This document shows positions 8,328 through 15,987 of a stretch of 18,273 nucleotides of DNA, piece after piece. The stretch is taken from the NCBI GenBank assembly GCA_002395405.1, contig DGWX01000030.1:1-18273 (forward strand), in the 5' to 3' direction. The first letter of the stretch is position 1; each line of letters begins with the position of its first letter. The notes under the pieces are model-generated. The model worked only from the letters and a program-made list of their open reading frames with translations, was not told the origin of the DNA and did not search any database. This DNA is from Christensenella sp. UBA4247 (GTDB lineage: Bacteria; Bacillota; Clostridia; Christensenellales; CAG-1252). The translations under genes were made by a program, and so were the position numbers.

Positions 8328-10519
8328 TAGCGGAAGTGATCGTGGATATTTCCACGAGCGAGATCGATAAGATATTCGATTACGAGATCCCTCTTTCGAT
8401 GGCGATCTCGGCAGGCGATCGAGTCAAAGTTCCTTTCGGAAGGCAAAAAACGGAAGGGTTCGTCGTTCGCGTAAAGGAAAGCTCGGATTGTAAATACGAA
8501 CTCAAACCCATCCTCGCTAAATTAGACGATTTTACGGCGGTTCTGCCCGAAATGATCTCTTTGATGTGGGAAATGAGCGAGAAAAATAATCTCCGCCTCG
8601 TTGACGTTTTGCGCCTTTTTATTCCGGCGATGATGCGCGGCGGCAGAGTAAGGGAGATCAAGCGTCATTTCGTTACGCTGAAAGAAGGCGTAACCCAAGA
8701 AGAAGCGCTCTCTTCTTTGAAACCTAACGCGATAAACCAGCGCGCGATCATTGCGGAAATCGGGAAAAGCGGAGAATGGGCGTCCGTTCTCGGAGAAAAA
8801 TTCGGTTTTTCCGCGATCTCCGCGCTTGCGGAAAAAGGCTTTGTTTCGATCAAAGACGTTACGAAGCGCCGCGCGCCTATTTTGAAATCCGTTCCCGATA
8901 AAATCGTTACGCTGAGTGAAGAGCAGAAAGCAGCCGTCGAACGCATTATGCGCGGCGAGAAAAGCGAAAATCTTTTATTCGGAGTTACGGGAAGCGGGAA
9001 AACGGAGATCTATCTATCCTGCATCGGCGAGGTCATTGCGGCGGGGAAAACGGCGATCATGCTCGTTCCCGAAATATCCTTAACGCCGCAAATGATGGGG
9101 CGATTCCGCGCGCGATTCGGTGACAAAGTCGCGGTTTTGCATAGCGGGCTTTCGGACGGAGAACGTTACGACGAATGGCTTCGCTTGCTTCGGGGAGACG
9201 CCGTGATCGCCGTCGGCGCGCGTTCTGCCGTTTTCGCGCCTTTGAAAAACATCGGGATCATTATTATAGACGAGGAACACGACGGCAGTTACGTCAGTGA
9301 AAACAATCCCCGTTATGTAACGCATGAAGTCGCTGCCTTCCGCCGCGCGTTTAACGGCGCAAAACTCGTTCTCGGAAGCGCTACTCCTTCTCTCGAAACG
9401 TATAAAAGAGCGATCGAAGGTGAGATCGGATTGATCCCGTTGCGAAATCGAGTGCAAAGTAAAAAAATGCCGACGGTGGAGATCGTAGATATGTGCGCCG
9501 AGATCCGAAGCGGAAATAACGGAATCCTGTCTGCTCGCCTCGAAGAAGAGATCGGGAGAACGCTGAAAGAAAAAAATCAAAGTATGATCTTTATCAATCG
9601 GCGCGGGTTCGCTTCCTTTATGATCTGCAAAAAATGCGGGAAAGTGATGAAATGCGAAGATTGCGACGTTTCTTTGACCTGGCATAAATCGGATAATCTC
9701 TTAAAGTGCCACTATTGCGGAAAACCGTACGTCGTTCCCGATCGTTGTCCCGCTTGCGGTGAGAGCGATATGAGGCTCGGGAGAGTGGGAACGGAAAAGG
9801 TACAGGAAGTTCTCGAAAAGAAATTTCCGGGCGTTCGCATCCTGCGAATGGATAAAGACACTACGCGGAGAAAGGGCAGTTATGACGAGATCCTTTCCGC
9901 TTTCCGAATGGGAGAAGCGGATATCCTCGTCGGAACGCAAATGATCGTAAAAGGACATGATTTTCCGAACGTAACCCTCGTTGGGATCTTGGACGCGGAT
10001 ATGAGCTTATATTACGAAGATTATCATAGCGCGGAGAGAACGTTTCAACTCGTAACGCAAATGAGCGGGCGAGCGGGAAGGGCGGATAAAGACGGTCTCG
10101 TTATATTGCAAACCTATTCGCCGAGGCATTACGTGTTTGCTTTTTCCAAAGATAACGACTATCCTTCTTTTTACAGAAAAGAGATCAACGTTCGGGAAGT
10201 AACGAACTTTCCTCCCTTTACGAAGATCGTTCGCGTTCTCGTCGTCAGCGAAGATGAGGAACGCGCTCTCGAACTGACGAAAAAGATCTTGTTCAAGATC
10301 AGAGATTATCAAAAAGCGAACGAAAAGGACTTCGTTCAAGTGGCGGGAATGAAATCTCCCGTAAAACGTATTGAAAATAAATTCCGCTATCAGATTTTAA
10401 TGCGGTTGACTCGCCAAAGAGAAGATGCGACCTTGCAAAAGATTTATGAGATCGTAAATGCGGAAGATAAGAAAGGCGCGCAGGTGTTCGTTGAGATCAA
10501 CCCGCAAAACATGAATTAA
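8324..10519 (+). CDS. priA: Primosomal protein N' (replication restart helicase PriA)
   Basis: Recognises abandoned replication forks and reloads the replicative helicase. At 731 residues it has normal length. An N-terminal 3'-DNA-binding domain starts MIAEVIVDIS. The helicase core contains Walker A GVTGSGKTEIY (Lys226), DEEH (316-319), GSATPSLETY (351-360), GTQMIVKGHDFP and QMSGRAGRA. Between the helicase lobes are eight cysteines binding two zinc ions: 435, 438, 444, 447, 462, 465, 475 and 478. The start overlaps the coaBC stop as ATGA, the same arrangement as in several Firmicutes. def follows after 11 bases behind AAAGGAGAAA. Confidence 0.97.
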   Translation: MIAEVIVDISTSEIDKIFDYEIPLSMAISAGDRVKVPFGRQKTEGFVVRVKESSDCKYELKPILAKLDDFTAVLPEMISLMWEMSEKNNLRLVDVLRLFIPAMMRGGRVREIKRHFVTLKEGVTQEEALSSLKPNAINQRAIIAEIGKSGEWASVLGEKFGFSAISALAEKGFVSIKDVTKRRAPILKSVPDKIVTLSEEQKAAVERIMRGEKSENLLFGVTGSGKTEIYLSCIGEVIAAGKTAIMLVPEISLTPQMMGRFRARFGDKVAVLHSGLSDGERYDEWLRLLRGDAVIAVGARSAVFAPLKNIGIIIIDEEHDGSYVSENNPRYVTHEVAAFRRAFNGAKLVLGSATPSLETYKRAIEGEIGLIPLRNRVQSKKMPTVEIVDMCAEIRSGNNGILSARLEEEIGRTLKEKNQSMIFINRRGFASFMICKKCGKVMKCEDCDVSLTWHKSDNLLKCHYCGKPYVVPDRCPACGESDMRLGRVGTEKVQEVLEKKFPGVRILRMDKDTTRRKGSYDEILSAFRMGEADILVGTQMIVKGHDFPNVTLVGILDADMSLYYEDYHSAERTFQLVTQMSGRAGRADKDGLVILQTYSPRHYVFAFSKDNDYPSFYRKEINVREVTNFPPFTKIVRVLVVSEDEERALELTKKILFKIRDYQKANEKDFVQVAGMKSPVKRIENKFRYQILMRLTRQREDATLQKIYEIVNAEDKKGAQVFVEINPQNMN

Positions 10520-10530
10520 AGGAGAAAGAT

Positions 10531-10998
10531 ATGGCGATCAGAGATATCGTAAAAGACGGAGAACCGTTACTCAGAAAAAAATCAAGACCCGTGGATCGGT
10601 TTGACGGAAAGCTTTTCGCTTTGCTCGACGATATGCTCGAAACGATGCGTGCCGCCGACGGAGTCGGAATCGCCGCACCGCAGGTCGGGATCTTGCGTCA
10701 AGCGGTTATTTGCGAATTGGAAACCGAGAACCCGGAGGAGAGCGAGATATTGGAAATGATCAATCCCGAGATCTTGCAAAAAAGCGGGAAACAGACGGGG
10801 CCGGAAGGCTGCTTGTCCGTTCCCGGAAAAAGGTGCGACGTTTTGCGACCCAAAACCATAAAAGTTCGCTATCAAAACAGAAACGGCGAAGTCCTTACGA
10901 GAACGCTCAGCGACTTTAACGCCGTTGTCGCCTCTCACGAGATCGATCATCTCAGCGGGATCCTCTTTTATGATAAAGAAGTCAAACCTTCGAAATAG
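10531..10998 (+). CDS. def: Peptide deformylase
   Basis: Removes the N-formyl group from nascent proteins at the ribosome. At 155 residues it fits a short type-1-like deformylase. All three motifs are present: GVGIAAPQVG (44-53), EGCLSVPG (Cys94) and HEIDHLSG, with metal ligands Cys94, His136 and His140 and catalytic Glu137. The insertions of type 2 enzymes are absent. It is paired with fmt nine bases downstream; one adds and the other removes the formyl group. Confidence 0.97.
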   Translation: MAIRDIVKDGEPLLRKKSRPVDRFDGKLFALLDDMLETMRAADGVGIAAPQVGILRQAVICELETENPEESEILEMINPEILQKSGKQTGPEGCLSVPGKRCDVLRPKTIKVRYQNRNGEVLTRTLSDFNAVVASHEIDHLSGILFYDKEVKPSK

Positions 10999-11007
10999 GG
11001 AGAGAAT

Positions 11008-11922
11008 ATGAGGATCTTATTTTTGGGAACGCCCGATTTCGCATTGCCGACCTTGCGCGCGCTCGTTCGGTCGAAGCACGAAGTTCTTGCGGTCATAACC
11101 CAACCCGATAAAGAGGGGAATCGCCGCGTTTTGACTCCTCCGCCCGTTAAAACGGAAGCGGAAAAACTCGGATTGCCCGTTTATCAATTCGCAAGTTTTA
11201 AGAAGGAAGGGGTGGATCTCGTAAAGCGCCTTTCGCCCGATATGATGGTAACGGCGGCATTCGGTCAGATCATTTCGCAGGAACTGCTCGATATTCCGCC
11301 TTTCGGAACGTTAAACGTACACGGATCCCTGCTGCCGAAGTATCGAGGCGCGAGTCCGATCCAATCGTGCCTTTTGAACGGAGATACGAAAACCGGCGTT
11401 ACGATCATGAGAACGGCGCTGAAAGTGGATAGCGGCGATATTCTCTTAAAAAAGGAATTGCCGATCTTGCCGAGCGATACAGCCGGCGTTTTGTTCGATA
11501 AGATCGCGGAACTCGGGGCGGCGGCGCTCGTGGAAGCGGTCGATCTTGTGGAGAAAGGAAAGGCGGTATTTACTCCGCAAGACGAATCGCAAGCTACTTT
11601 TTGCAAGATGATCGCGAAATCGGACGGTGAAATCCGAAAAACGGAAAGCGCGGAAAGCGCGATTCGTAAAGTGCGCGCCATGAACCCGTGGCCCGTCGCG
11701 TTTTTTTTCGTAGAAGGGGAGAGGCTCAAAGTTTTTTCGGCGGCTCAAACAGAGGCGAAGGGAGCGCCCGGGACGTTTCATTCGGATCAAGGGTTCCCTT
11801 GCTTGAATCTTGCGGACGGAGCGATCCGTCTAACGGAAATTCAGCTGGAAGGGAAGAAACGAACGCTTGGAAAAGACTTTCTTCTCGGTCATTCCGATCT
11901 GTTGAATAAGGAGATCGAATGA
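11008..11922 (+). CDS. fmt: Methionyl-tRNA formyltransferase
   Basis: Formylates initiator Met-tRNA using 10-formyltetrahydrofolate. At 304 residues it is near the usual 310-315. The N-terminus MRILFLGTPDFALPTL is typical. The catalytic triad is visible as Asn103 and His105 in LNVHGSLLP and Asp144 in KVDSGD, and KYRGASPIQ follows the His. The C-terminal OB-like tRNA-binding domain spans about 205-304. The start is preceded by AGGGAGAG. The last codons overlap the rsmB start as ATGA. No truncation or disrupted motif is seen. Confidence 0.97.
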   Translation: MRILFLGTPDFALPTLRALVRSKHEVLAVITQPDKEGNRRVLTPPPVKTEAEKLGLPVYQFASFKKEGVDLVKRLSPDMMVTAAFGQIISQELLDIPPFGTLNVHGSLLPKYRGASPIQSCLLNGDTKTGVTIMRTALKVDSGDILLKKELPILPSDTAGVLFDKIAELGAAALVEAVDLVEKGKAVFTPQDESQATFCKMIAKSDGEIRKTESAESAIRKVRAMNPWPVAFFFVEGERLKVFSAAQTEAKGAPGTFHSDQGFPCLNLADGAIRLTEIQLEGKKRTLGKDFLLGHSDLLNKEIE

Positions 11923-13145
11923 GAGGCATTACGGAAGCTTATTACGCCTTATCGGACGTCTATATTCGAAAGAGTTTCGTCAGCGAGGCGATCAAAAAGC
12001 AAGGAGCCGCTCTTTCTTTATCCAAAGGCGCGTTGCGTCTGACGTACGGCGTAATCGAACACAATTTTCTGTTTGAATACCAACTATCGCGAATGGTTGA
12101 GAAAATGCCGAAGCCTTCCGTTTCCGTTTTGATCAAGATGGGGATGTTTGCGATTCGATATATGGACGATATTCCCGATTTTGCCGCGGTGGATGAGATC
12201 GTAAAGACGGCAAGGGCGGTTGGAAAAAGCGGCGTTTCCGGATTTATTAACGCAGTTTTGAGAAGATACGCAAAAGAAGGGAAGGAGCTTTATCCGAGTG
12301 ACTCGCTCGAAAGATTGTCCGTCGATAGCAATCGATCCCTTCCGATCGTAAAACGATACGTTCAGGAACTCGGAGAAGAAAAAGCCGCCGAGATCCTATT
12401 GAAAAAAGGGACCGATCGAACGCATGTTCGCGCTTCTTTTTCTTTCGGCAAAAAGAACTTGATCACGTTTTTATCGGATAACGGGATCGCTTTTGAGGAA
12501 ACGGAAGCGGGCGCGCTCGTTTCGGAAGTCGGGAAACTGTCTTCCCTGTTTTCAAGCGGAAACGCAACCGTTATGTCTCTCGGAAGCGCGGAGATCGCGG
12601 AAGCCGCTTTTCCTTTTGAGGGCGACGTTCTTGACGCTTGCGCCGCACCCGGCGGGAAAAGCGTTTATATCGCAGAGCGCAGTAAAGGAATCGTTATCGC
12701 TTGCGACAAATATCCGCATCGGGCAGAGCTCATACGAAAGTATGCGGAAAGAATGAAGGTAACGAATCTACGAGCGGAAACGATGGATTCCTGCGTTTTT
12801 ATTCCGGACTACGAAGAAAAATTCGGTCTTGTTTTGTTAGACGCGCCTTGCTCGGGTCTCGGAACGGTCGCGTCCAATCCCGACGTTGTGTTAAATCGTA
12901 CGCCGAAAGATATAGACGAATTGATCGCGATTCAGCGTCAATTGCTTTCGAACGTTTCGCGCTATGTAAAAAAGGGAGGGAAAATGATCTACTCCACTTG
13001 TTCCGATCTGCCGTCCGAAGACGGCGAAAACGTTGCGCGCTTTTTATCCGAACGAAAGGATTTTGCGTTGCTTCGTGAAAAATATACCGAAACGAATGAT
13101 AAAGGCGGCGAAGGGTATTACTTTGCCGTAATGGAGAGAAAATGA
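11919..13145 (+). CDS. rsmB: 16S rRNA (cytosine-5)-methyltransferase RsmB (Sun/Fmu)
   Basis: A NOL1/NOP2/Sun-type methyltransferase that in E. coli makes m5C967 in 16S rRNA. The N-terminal ~125 residues look like the NusB-type RNA-binding domain (ALRLTYGVIEHNF, FAAVDEIVKTAR, GFINAVLRRYAKE). The SAM site is LDACAAPGGKS (238-248). The two cysteines of the mechanism are Cys311 in DAPCSGLGT and Cys361 in YSTCSDLP. At 408 residues it is shorter than the E. coli enzyme. The linker motifs are degenerate: the usual Trp of the HPxWLV segment and the VQDxxS motif before the SAM site are replaced (SLPIVKRYV, VMSLGSAE). The family is certain, the exact target base less so. It overlaps both neighbours as ATGA. 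Confidence 0.9.
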   Translation: MRGITEAYYALSDVYIRKSFVSEAIKKQGAALSLSKGALRLTYGVIEHNFLFEYQLSRMVEKMPKPSVSVLIKMGMFAIRYMDDIPDFAAVDEIVKTARAVGKSGVSGFINAVLRRYAKEGKELYPSDSLERLSVDSNRSLPIVKRYVQELGEEKAAEILLKKGTDRTHVRASFSFGKKNLITFLSDNGIAFEETEAGALVSEVGKLSSLFSSGNATVMSLGSAEIAEAAFPFEGDVLDACAAPGGKSVYIAERSKGIVIACDKYPHRAELIRKYAERMKVTNLRAETMDSCVFIPDYEEKFGLVLLDAPCSGLGTVASNPDVVLNRTPKDIDELIAIQRQLLSNVSRYVKKGGKMIYSTCSDLPSEDGENVARFLSERKDFALLREKYTETNDKGGEGYYFAVMERK

Positions 13146-14185
13146 AACTGCTGTCTTCTTTGACGTTAGACGAAACGAGAGAACTGATGCTTTCGTACGG
13201 GGAAAAAGCCTTCCGCGCGGAACAGCTCTATCTTGCCGTTCGGCAGGGAAAAGAAATCGAAGAGATCTCGAACGTCGGCGCCGCGTTGAAGGAGAAGCTC
13301 GTGCGGGACGGATACGTTGCAACGGGAATGAAAATCTATAAGCATTTCGATTCCGCGATCGACGGAACGGTAAAGTTTCTGTTTTCTCTTTCGGACGGCG
13401 ATATGATCGAAGGCGTTTTGATGCGCTATAAATACGGAAACACTTTATGCGTTTCCACGCAAGTCGGTTGCCGAATGAACTGCGCGTTTTGCGCTTCGGG
13501 ACTGAACGGGCTGAAACGCAATTTGGAAGCGGGAGAGATCCTCGGACAGGTGATCCTTGCCAACAGATTCGACGGCGGCGATCTCAAAAACAGAAAGATA
13601 ACGAACGTGGTCTTGATGGGAAGCGGCGAGCCGCTTGATAATTACGAGAACGTCGTTCGATTTCTGCGCCTTTTGAATGAAGAAAAAGGGCTGAATATCA
13701 GCTATCGAAACGTTTCTCTTTCCACTTGCGGATTGATAGACGCATTCGATCGATTTATGGAGGAAGATATACCCGTAACGATGACTTTTTCTTTGCACGC
13801 GTCGCGAGATGAAGTTCGATCTCGCATTATGCCCGTAAATAAAAAATACGGAGTGGACGACGTGATCGGCGCGGCAAAGCGTTATTTCGAAAAAACGAAG
13901 CGTAGAGTCGTGTTCGAGTATTCTTTGATCAAGGGCGTAAACGACGCGGAAGAGGACGCCGCGATACTATCCGAGAAATTAAAGGGTTTTCCTTGCATTG
14001 TGAATTTGATCGTGTTAAATTACGTTAAGGAAAGAGGCTTGTCCGGAACGAGCCGAAAAGACGCTTATCGCTTTTCCGCGCTTTTATCGAAGGGAGGCGT
14101 GGAATCCACCGTTCGCCGAACGATGGGCGCCGATATCGAAGGCGCTTGCGGACAGCTACGCGCAAAATACGTTCAAGAAAAATAG
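13142..14185 (+). CDS. rlmN: Dual-specificity RNA methyltransferase RlmN (radical SAM)
   Basis: Methylates C2 of adenine 2503 in 23S rRNA and A37 in some tRNAs. At 347 residues it has normal length. The radical-SAM cluster cysteines are 110, 114 and 117 (GCRMNCAFCASG). The two mechanistic cysteines are present: Cys103 in TLCVSTQ and the methyl-carrying Cys336 in GADIEGACGQLR. FSLHASRDEVRSRIMPVN is typical of RlmN. The SAM-contact motif usually reading MGMGEPL is MGSGEPLDN here, a conservative oddity. Cfr, the antibiotic-resistance relative, is less likely because of the genomic position next to rsmB and the RlmN-type C-terminus. The gene overlaps rsmB as ATGA. Confidence 0.95.
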   Translation: MKLLSSLTLDETRELMLSYGEKAFRAEQLYLAVRQGKEIEEISNVGAALKEKLVRDGYVATGMKIYKHFDSAIDGTVKFLFSLSDGDMIEGVLMRYKYGNTLCVSTQVGCRMNCAFCASGLNGLKRNLEAGEILGQVILANRFDGGDLKNRKITNVVLMGSGEPLDNYENVVRFLRLLNEEKGLNISYRNVSLSTCGLIDAFDRFMEEDIPVTMTFSLHASRDEVRSRIMPVNKKYGVDDVIGAAKRYFEKTKRRVVFEYSLIKGVNDAEEDAAILSEKLKGFPCIVNLIVLNYVKERGLSGTSRKDAYRFSALLSKGGVESTVRRTMGADIEGACGQLRAKYVQEK

Positions 14186-14204
14186 AAAAACAGGGGGAAA
14201 TGGT

Positions 14205-14855
14205 ATGAAACAAGCAATGGTAGCACCGTCGATTTTGTCAGGGGATTTCGCCGCTATGGGCGAAACCGTTTCCAACGTGGAAAAGTGGGGGGCGGATCTT
14301 GTTCACTGCGACGTTATGGACGGGCGATTCGTTCCGAATATAACCTTCGGAATGCCGATGATCAAAGCGATCCGTCCTTACACGAAACTTCCGCTTGACG
14401 TTCACCTTATGATCGTTGAGCCGGAGCTGTACGTCGAACGCTTTTGCGACGCCGGCGCTTCTTTCGTAACCTTCCACCCGGAAGCGTCGAAAGATCCGCG
14501 CGGAACGCTTCTTAAAATCAAAAATAAAGGGGTCAAATGCGGTCTCGTCATCAATCCCGATAAAGATTTTTCTCTCGTTCGGGATCATATGGACCTTGTG
14601 GATATGATCGTTTTGATGGGCGTTTTCCCCGGTTTCGGCGGACAGTCTTATATCGAGAGTGTGGACGAAAATATTAAAACGCTTTCCGAGGAGATCAAAA
14701 AAACCGGCAGGAATATTCTTCTGGAATTGGACGGCGGCGTTACACAACAAAATGCGGCGAAGTTCCGCGATCTCGGCGTAACCGTTCTCGTGGCGGGTAG
14801 CGCGACGTTTAAGGCCGAAGATAAGGCGGCGGCCATCAAGGTTATGCGCGGATGA
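14205..14855 (+). CDS. rpe: Ribulose-phosphate 3-epimerase
   Basis: Interconverts ribulose-5-phosphate and xylulose-5-phosphate in the pentose phosphate pathway. It is a 216-residue TIM barrel. Active-site residues seen are Ser9 (APSILSGDF), His34 and Asp36 (VHCDVMDGRFVPN), His67 (DVHLM) and Asp176 (ELDGGV). The phosphate loop region reads MGVFPGFGGQ where most enzymes have V-N-P-G-F-G-G-Q, and HPEAS replaces the more common HVEA. The catalytic residues are kept, so the assignment stands. AGGGGGAAA precedes the start. In B. subtilis prpC, prkC and rsgA stand between rlmN and rpe; here only 19 bases do. Confidence 0.95.
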   Translation: MKQAMVAPSILSGDFAAMGETVSNVEKWGADLVHCDVMDGRFVPNITFGMPMIKAIRPYTKLPLDVHLMIVEPELYVERFCDAGASFVTFHPEASKDPRGTLLKIKNKGVKCGLVINPDKDFSLVRDHMDLVDMIVLMGVFPGFGGQSYIESVDENIKTLSEEIKKTGRNILLELDGGVTQQNAAKFRDLGVTVLVAGSATFKAEDKAAAIKVMRG

Positions 14856-15448
14856 AAAAAGCCGCGATCGTTTTATCGCAAAAGTTTCGGCGCTATTTAT
14901 CTGCCGATTTCGTGATCGCGGCGGACGAAGGGTATCTGCGCGCGCTTGAAAATAAGATCGCGCCCGATCTTGTCGTAGGCGATATGGACAGTCTCGGTTT
15001 TACTCCGAAAACGGTCGCGACGTTTTCCGTACCGGCCGAAAAGGATTTTTCGGATGGAGAGCTCGCTCTCAGGCAGGCGATCCTGCGAGGATTCGATTGT
15101 ATCGATATTTACGGCGGATGGGGCGGAAGGCCCGATCACTCTCTCTTTAATTTACATCTACTGAAACTTGCCCGAGATCTCGGCGCTACCGCAGTCCTTC
15201 GCGGCGACTCGTTCGACGTTTTTTACGTGGACGGCAATTTTTTTACCGAAGCTTCCCCGGGCGATTTCGTTTCAATAGTACCTTTTTCCGAAACCGTGCA
15301 TATAATTAAGTCGAAAGGGCTTAAATACCCTGCGGACGGTGCCGTTCTCACAAAAAGCGATACGCTGGGTCTTTCCAACGAATGTACGGAAAACGCTCTG
15401 TTTATCAGCGTAAAGGAGGGAAGCGCACTGCTGATTCATAATTTTTGA
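14852..15448 (+). CDS. thiN: Thiamine pyrophosphokinase
   Basis: Transfers pyrophosphate from ATP to thiamine, giving the active cofactor TPP (used by transketolase next to Rpe). The 198-residue protein shows AADEG (24-27 region), DLVVGDMDS (39-47, metal and ATP site), EKDFSDGELAL (63-73), GGRPDHSLFN (91-100) and a late LSNE motif, all matching the ThiN/YloS pattern. The start overlaps the rpe stop as ATGA. No thiamine riboswitch fits here because there is no leader. spoVM begins 14 bases after its stop, as in Bacillus. Confidence 0.93.
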   Translation: MKKAAIVLSQKFRRYLSADFVIAADEGYLRALENKIAPDLVVGDMDSLGFTPKTVATFSVPAEKDFSDGELALRQAILRGFDCIDIYGGWGGRPDHSLFNLHLLKLARDLGATAVLRGDSFDVFYVDGNFFTEASPGDFVSIVPFSETVHIIKSKGLKYPADGAVLTKSDTLGLSNECTENALFISVKEGSALLIHNF

Positions 15449-15449
15449 T

Positions 15450-15457
15450 AGGAGGTG
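15450..15457 (+). promoter_or_regulatory. Strong Shine-Dalgarno site for spoVM, fixes a TTG start
   Basis: AGGAGGTG, a nearly full anti-SD complement, sits five bases before TTG at 15463 and eleven before an in-frame ATG at 15469. The spacing favours the TTG. The TTG start also makes the peptide align column by column with B. subtilis SpoVM. Confidence 0.8.
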
Positions 15458-15462
15458 CGGCT

Positions 15463-15549
15463 TTGAAAATGGTTTGTGTGAATCCACCGTCGTTTTTAAA
15501 AGCGATTTTAAGGCTTTTTTGCGGAAAGAAAAACGCTCGCAAAGAGTAG
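15463..15549 (+). CDS. spoVM: Stage V sporulation protein M (SpoVM), 28 aa
   Basis: A tiny amphipathic-helix protein that, in sporulating cells, binds the convex outer forespore membrane and anchors SpoIVA, the base of the spore coat. The translated peptide is M-K-M-V-C-V-N-P-P-S-F-L-K-A-I-L-R-L-F-C followed by G-K-K-N-A-R-K-E. Against B. subtilis SpoVM (recalled from memory, 26 residues) it keeps Met1, Lys2, Pro9, Phe11, Leu12, Ile15, Arg17 and Gly21 without gaps; Pro9 is known to be important for curvature recognition. The initiation codon is TTG. Its place between thiN and rpmB is exactly the Bacillus place. A bidirectional terminator follows. I saw no convincing sigma-E promoter of its own, so it may be read with the unit upstream, at least in part. 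Two Cys residues are a lineage-specific oddity. Confidence 0.85.
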   Translation: MKMVCVNPPSFLKAILRLFCGKKNARKE

Positions 15550-15560
15550 GGTAAAAAGAA

Positions 15561-15588
15561 AAAATCCCCGAATTACTCGGGGATTTTT
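15561..15588. terminator. Bidirectional Rho-independent terminator between spoVM and rpmB
   Basis: AAAATCCCCGA (15561-15571) pairs perfectly with TCGGGGATTTT (15577-15587) around a 5-base loop. On the + strand the stem ends in five T's; on the - strand the run is longer (TTTTTTCTTTTT). The stem lies between two convergent genes and ends both transcripts. Confidence 0.92.
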
Positions 15589-15606
15589 GCTACACAACCG
15601 GAAAGA

Positions 15607-15804
15607 TCAGTTCGCCTTTCTTTGCACGGCGCCGTTTCTCAAACATCTCGTGCAGACGTACTTTTTGGATACGGTCCCGTTCTCACTTACAACGGAAACC
15701 TTTTGAATATTCGCGTTCCAATGAGTGGGGGCCTTGCGGTTGCTGTGGCTGACCGTATTGCCGCTCATTTTACCTTTACCACAAACACTACAAATCCTCG
15801 ACAT
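15607..15804 (-). CDS. rpmB: 50S ribosomal protein L28, zinc-binding (C+) form
   Basis: A 65-residue large-subunit protein. It opens MSRICSVCGKGKMSGN and contains SHSNRKAPTHWNANIQ and KKYVCTRCLRNGAV, typical of L28. Cys5, Cys8, Cys51 and Cys54 form a zinc-ribbon pair of CxxC motifs, so this is the C+ version, whose zinc-free counterpart in other bacteria is induced by zinc limitation. A GGGAGG ribosome-binding site precedes the start on the - strand. The gene stands alone and is opposite to its neighbours, as in B. subtilis. A short hairpin-prone stretch (TTGGG/CCCAA, about 15850-15863) lies in the leader and could matter for regulation, but this is speculative. Confidence 0.96.
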   Translation of the reverse strand: MSRICSVCGKGKMSGNTVSHSNRKAPTHWNANIQKVSVVSENGTVSKKYVCTRCLRNGAVQRKAN

Positions 15805-15873
15805 ATATCTATTACCTCCCGTAACGATTCTTCTTTCATGCGAAATTGGGGTTTCCCAAAACGCGACTTAATA

Positions 15874-15902
15874 AATATAGCACGAAATTTTGCACTTGGC
15901 AA
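15874..15902 (-). promoter_or_regulatory. Vegetative promoter of rpmB
   Basis: On the - strand TTGCCA (15897-15902) and TATATT (15874-15879) are separated by exactly 17 bases, close to the sigma-A consensus. The leader would be about 60 bases. Confidence 0.8.
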
Positions 15903-15910
15903 CAGTTTTT

Positions 15911-15931
15911 AAGTAATTTTGAAAATTACTT
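15911..15931. promoter_or_regulatory. Palindrome between divergent promoters, possible operator
   Basis: Two perfect 10-base arms, AAGTAATTTT and AAAATTACTT, flank a single G. The palindrome lies upstream of the rpmB -35 and overlaps the first bases of the asp23-fakA -35, the usual place for a dimeric repressor site. It does not resemble a site I can name with confidence. Because it lies upstream of both start points, an RNA hairpin role is less likely. Confidence 0.55.
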
Positions 15932-15959
15932 GCAAATAAGTTAATAATAATTGTATTAT
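15930..15959 (+). promoter_or_regulatory. Promoter of asp23-fakA
   Basis: TTGCAA (15930-15935), an 18-base spacer and TATTAT (15954-15959) make a plausible sigma-A promoter. The start would be near 15966, with a very short leader before GGAGAG and the ATG at 15988. The surroundings are AT-rich, so other -10 choices are possible. Confidence 0.55.
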
Positions 15960-15987
15960 ATATTTAGAATTTTTTACGGAGAGAATT

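Noticed and set aside
14838..14860. TPP riboswitch in front of thiN
   Set aside because: thiN overlaps the end of rpe, leaving no leader, and no riboswitch core sequence is seen.
15272..15444. Sigma-E promoter for spoVM inside thiN
   Set aside because: CATATAAT (15299-15306) and CATAATTT (15437-15444) resemble sigma-E -10 boxes, but neither has an acceptable -35 at 13-15 bases.
15622..15912. A + strand open frame of 96 codons across rpmB and its promoter
   Set aside because: It runs antisense to a certain L28 gene and through its promoter, with no ribosome-binding site of its own and no family resemblance.
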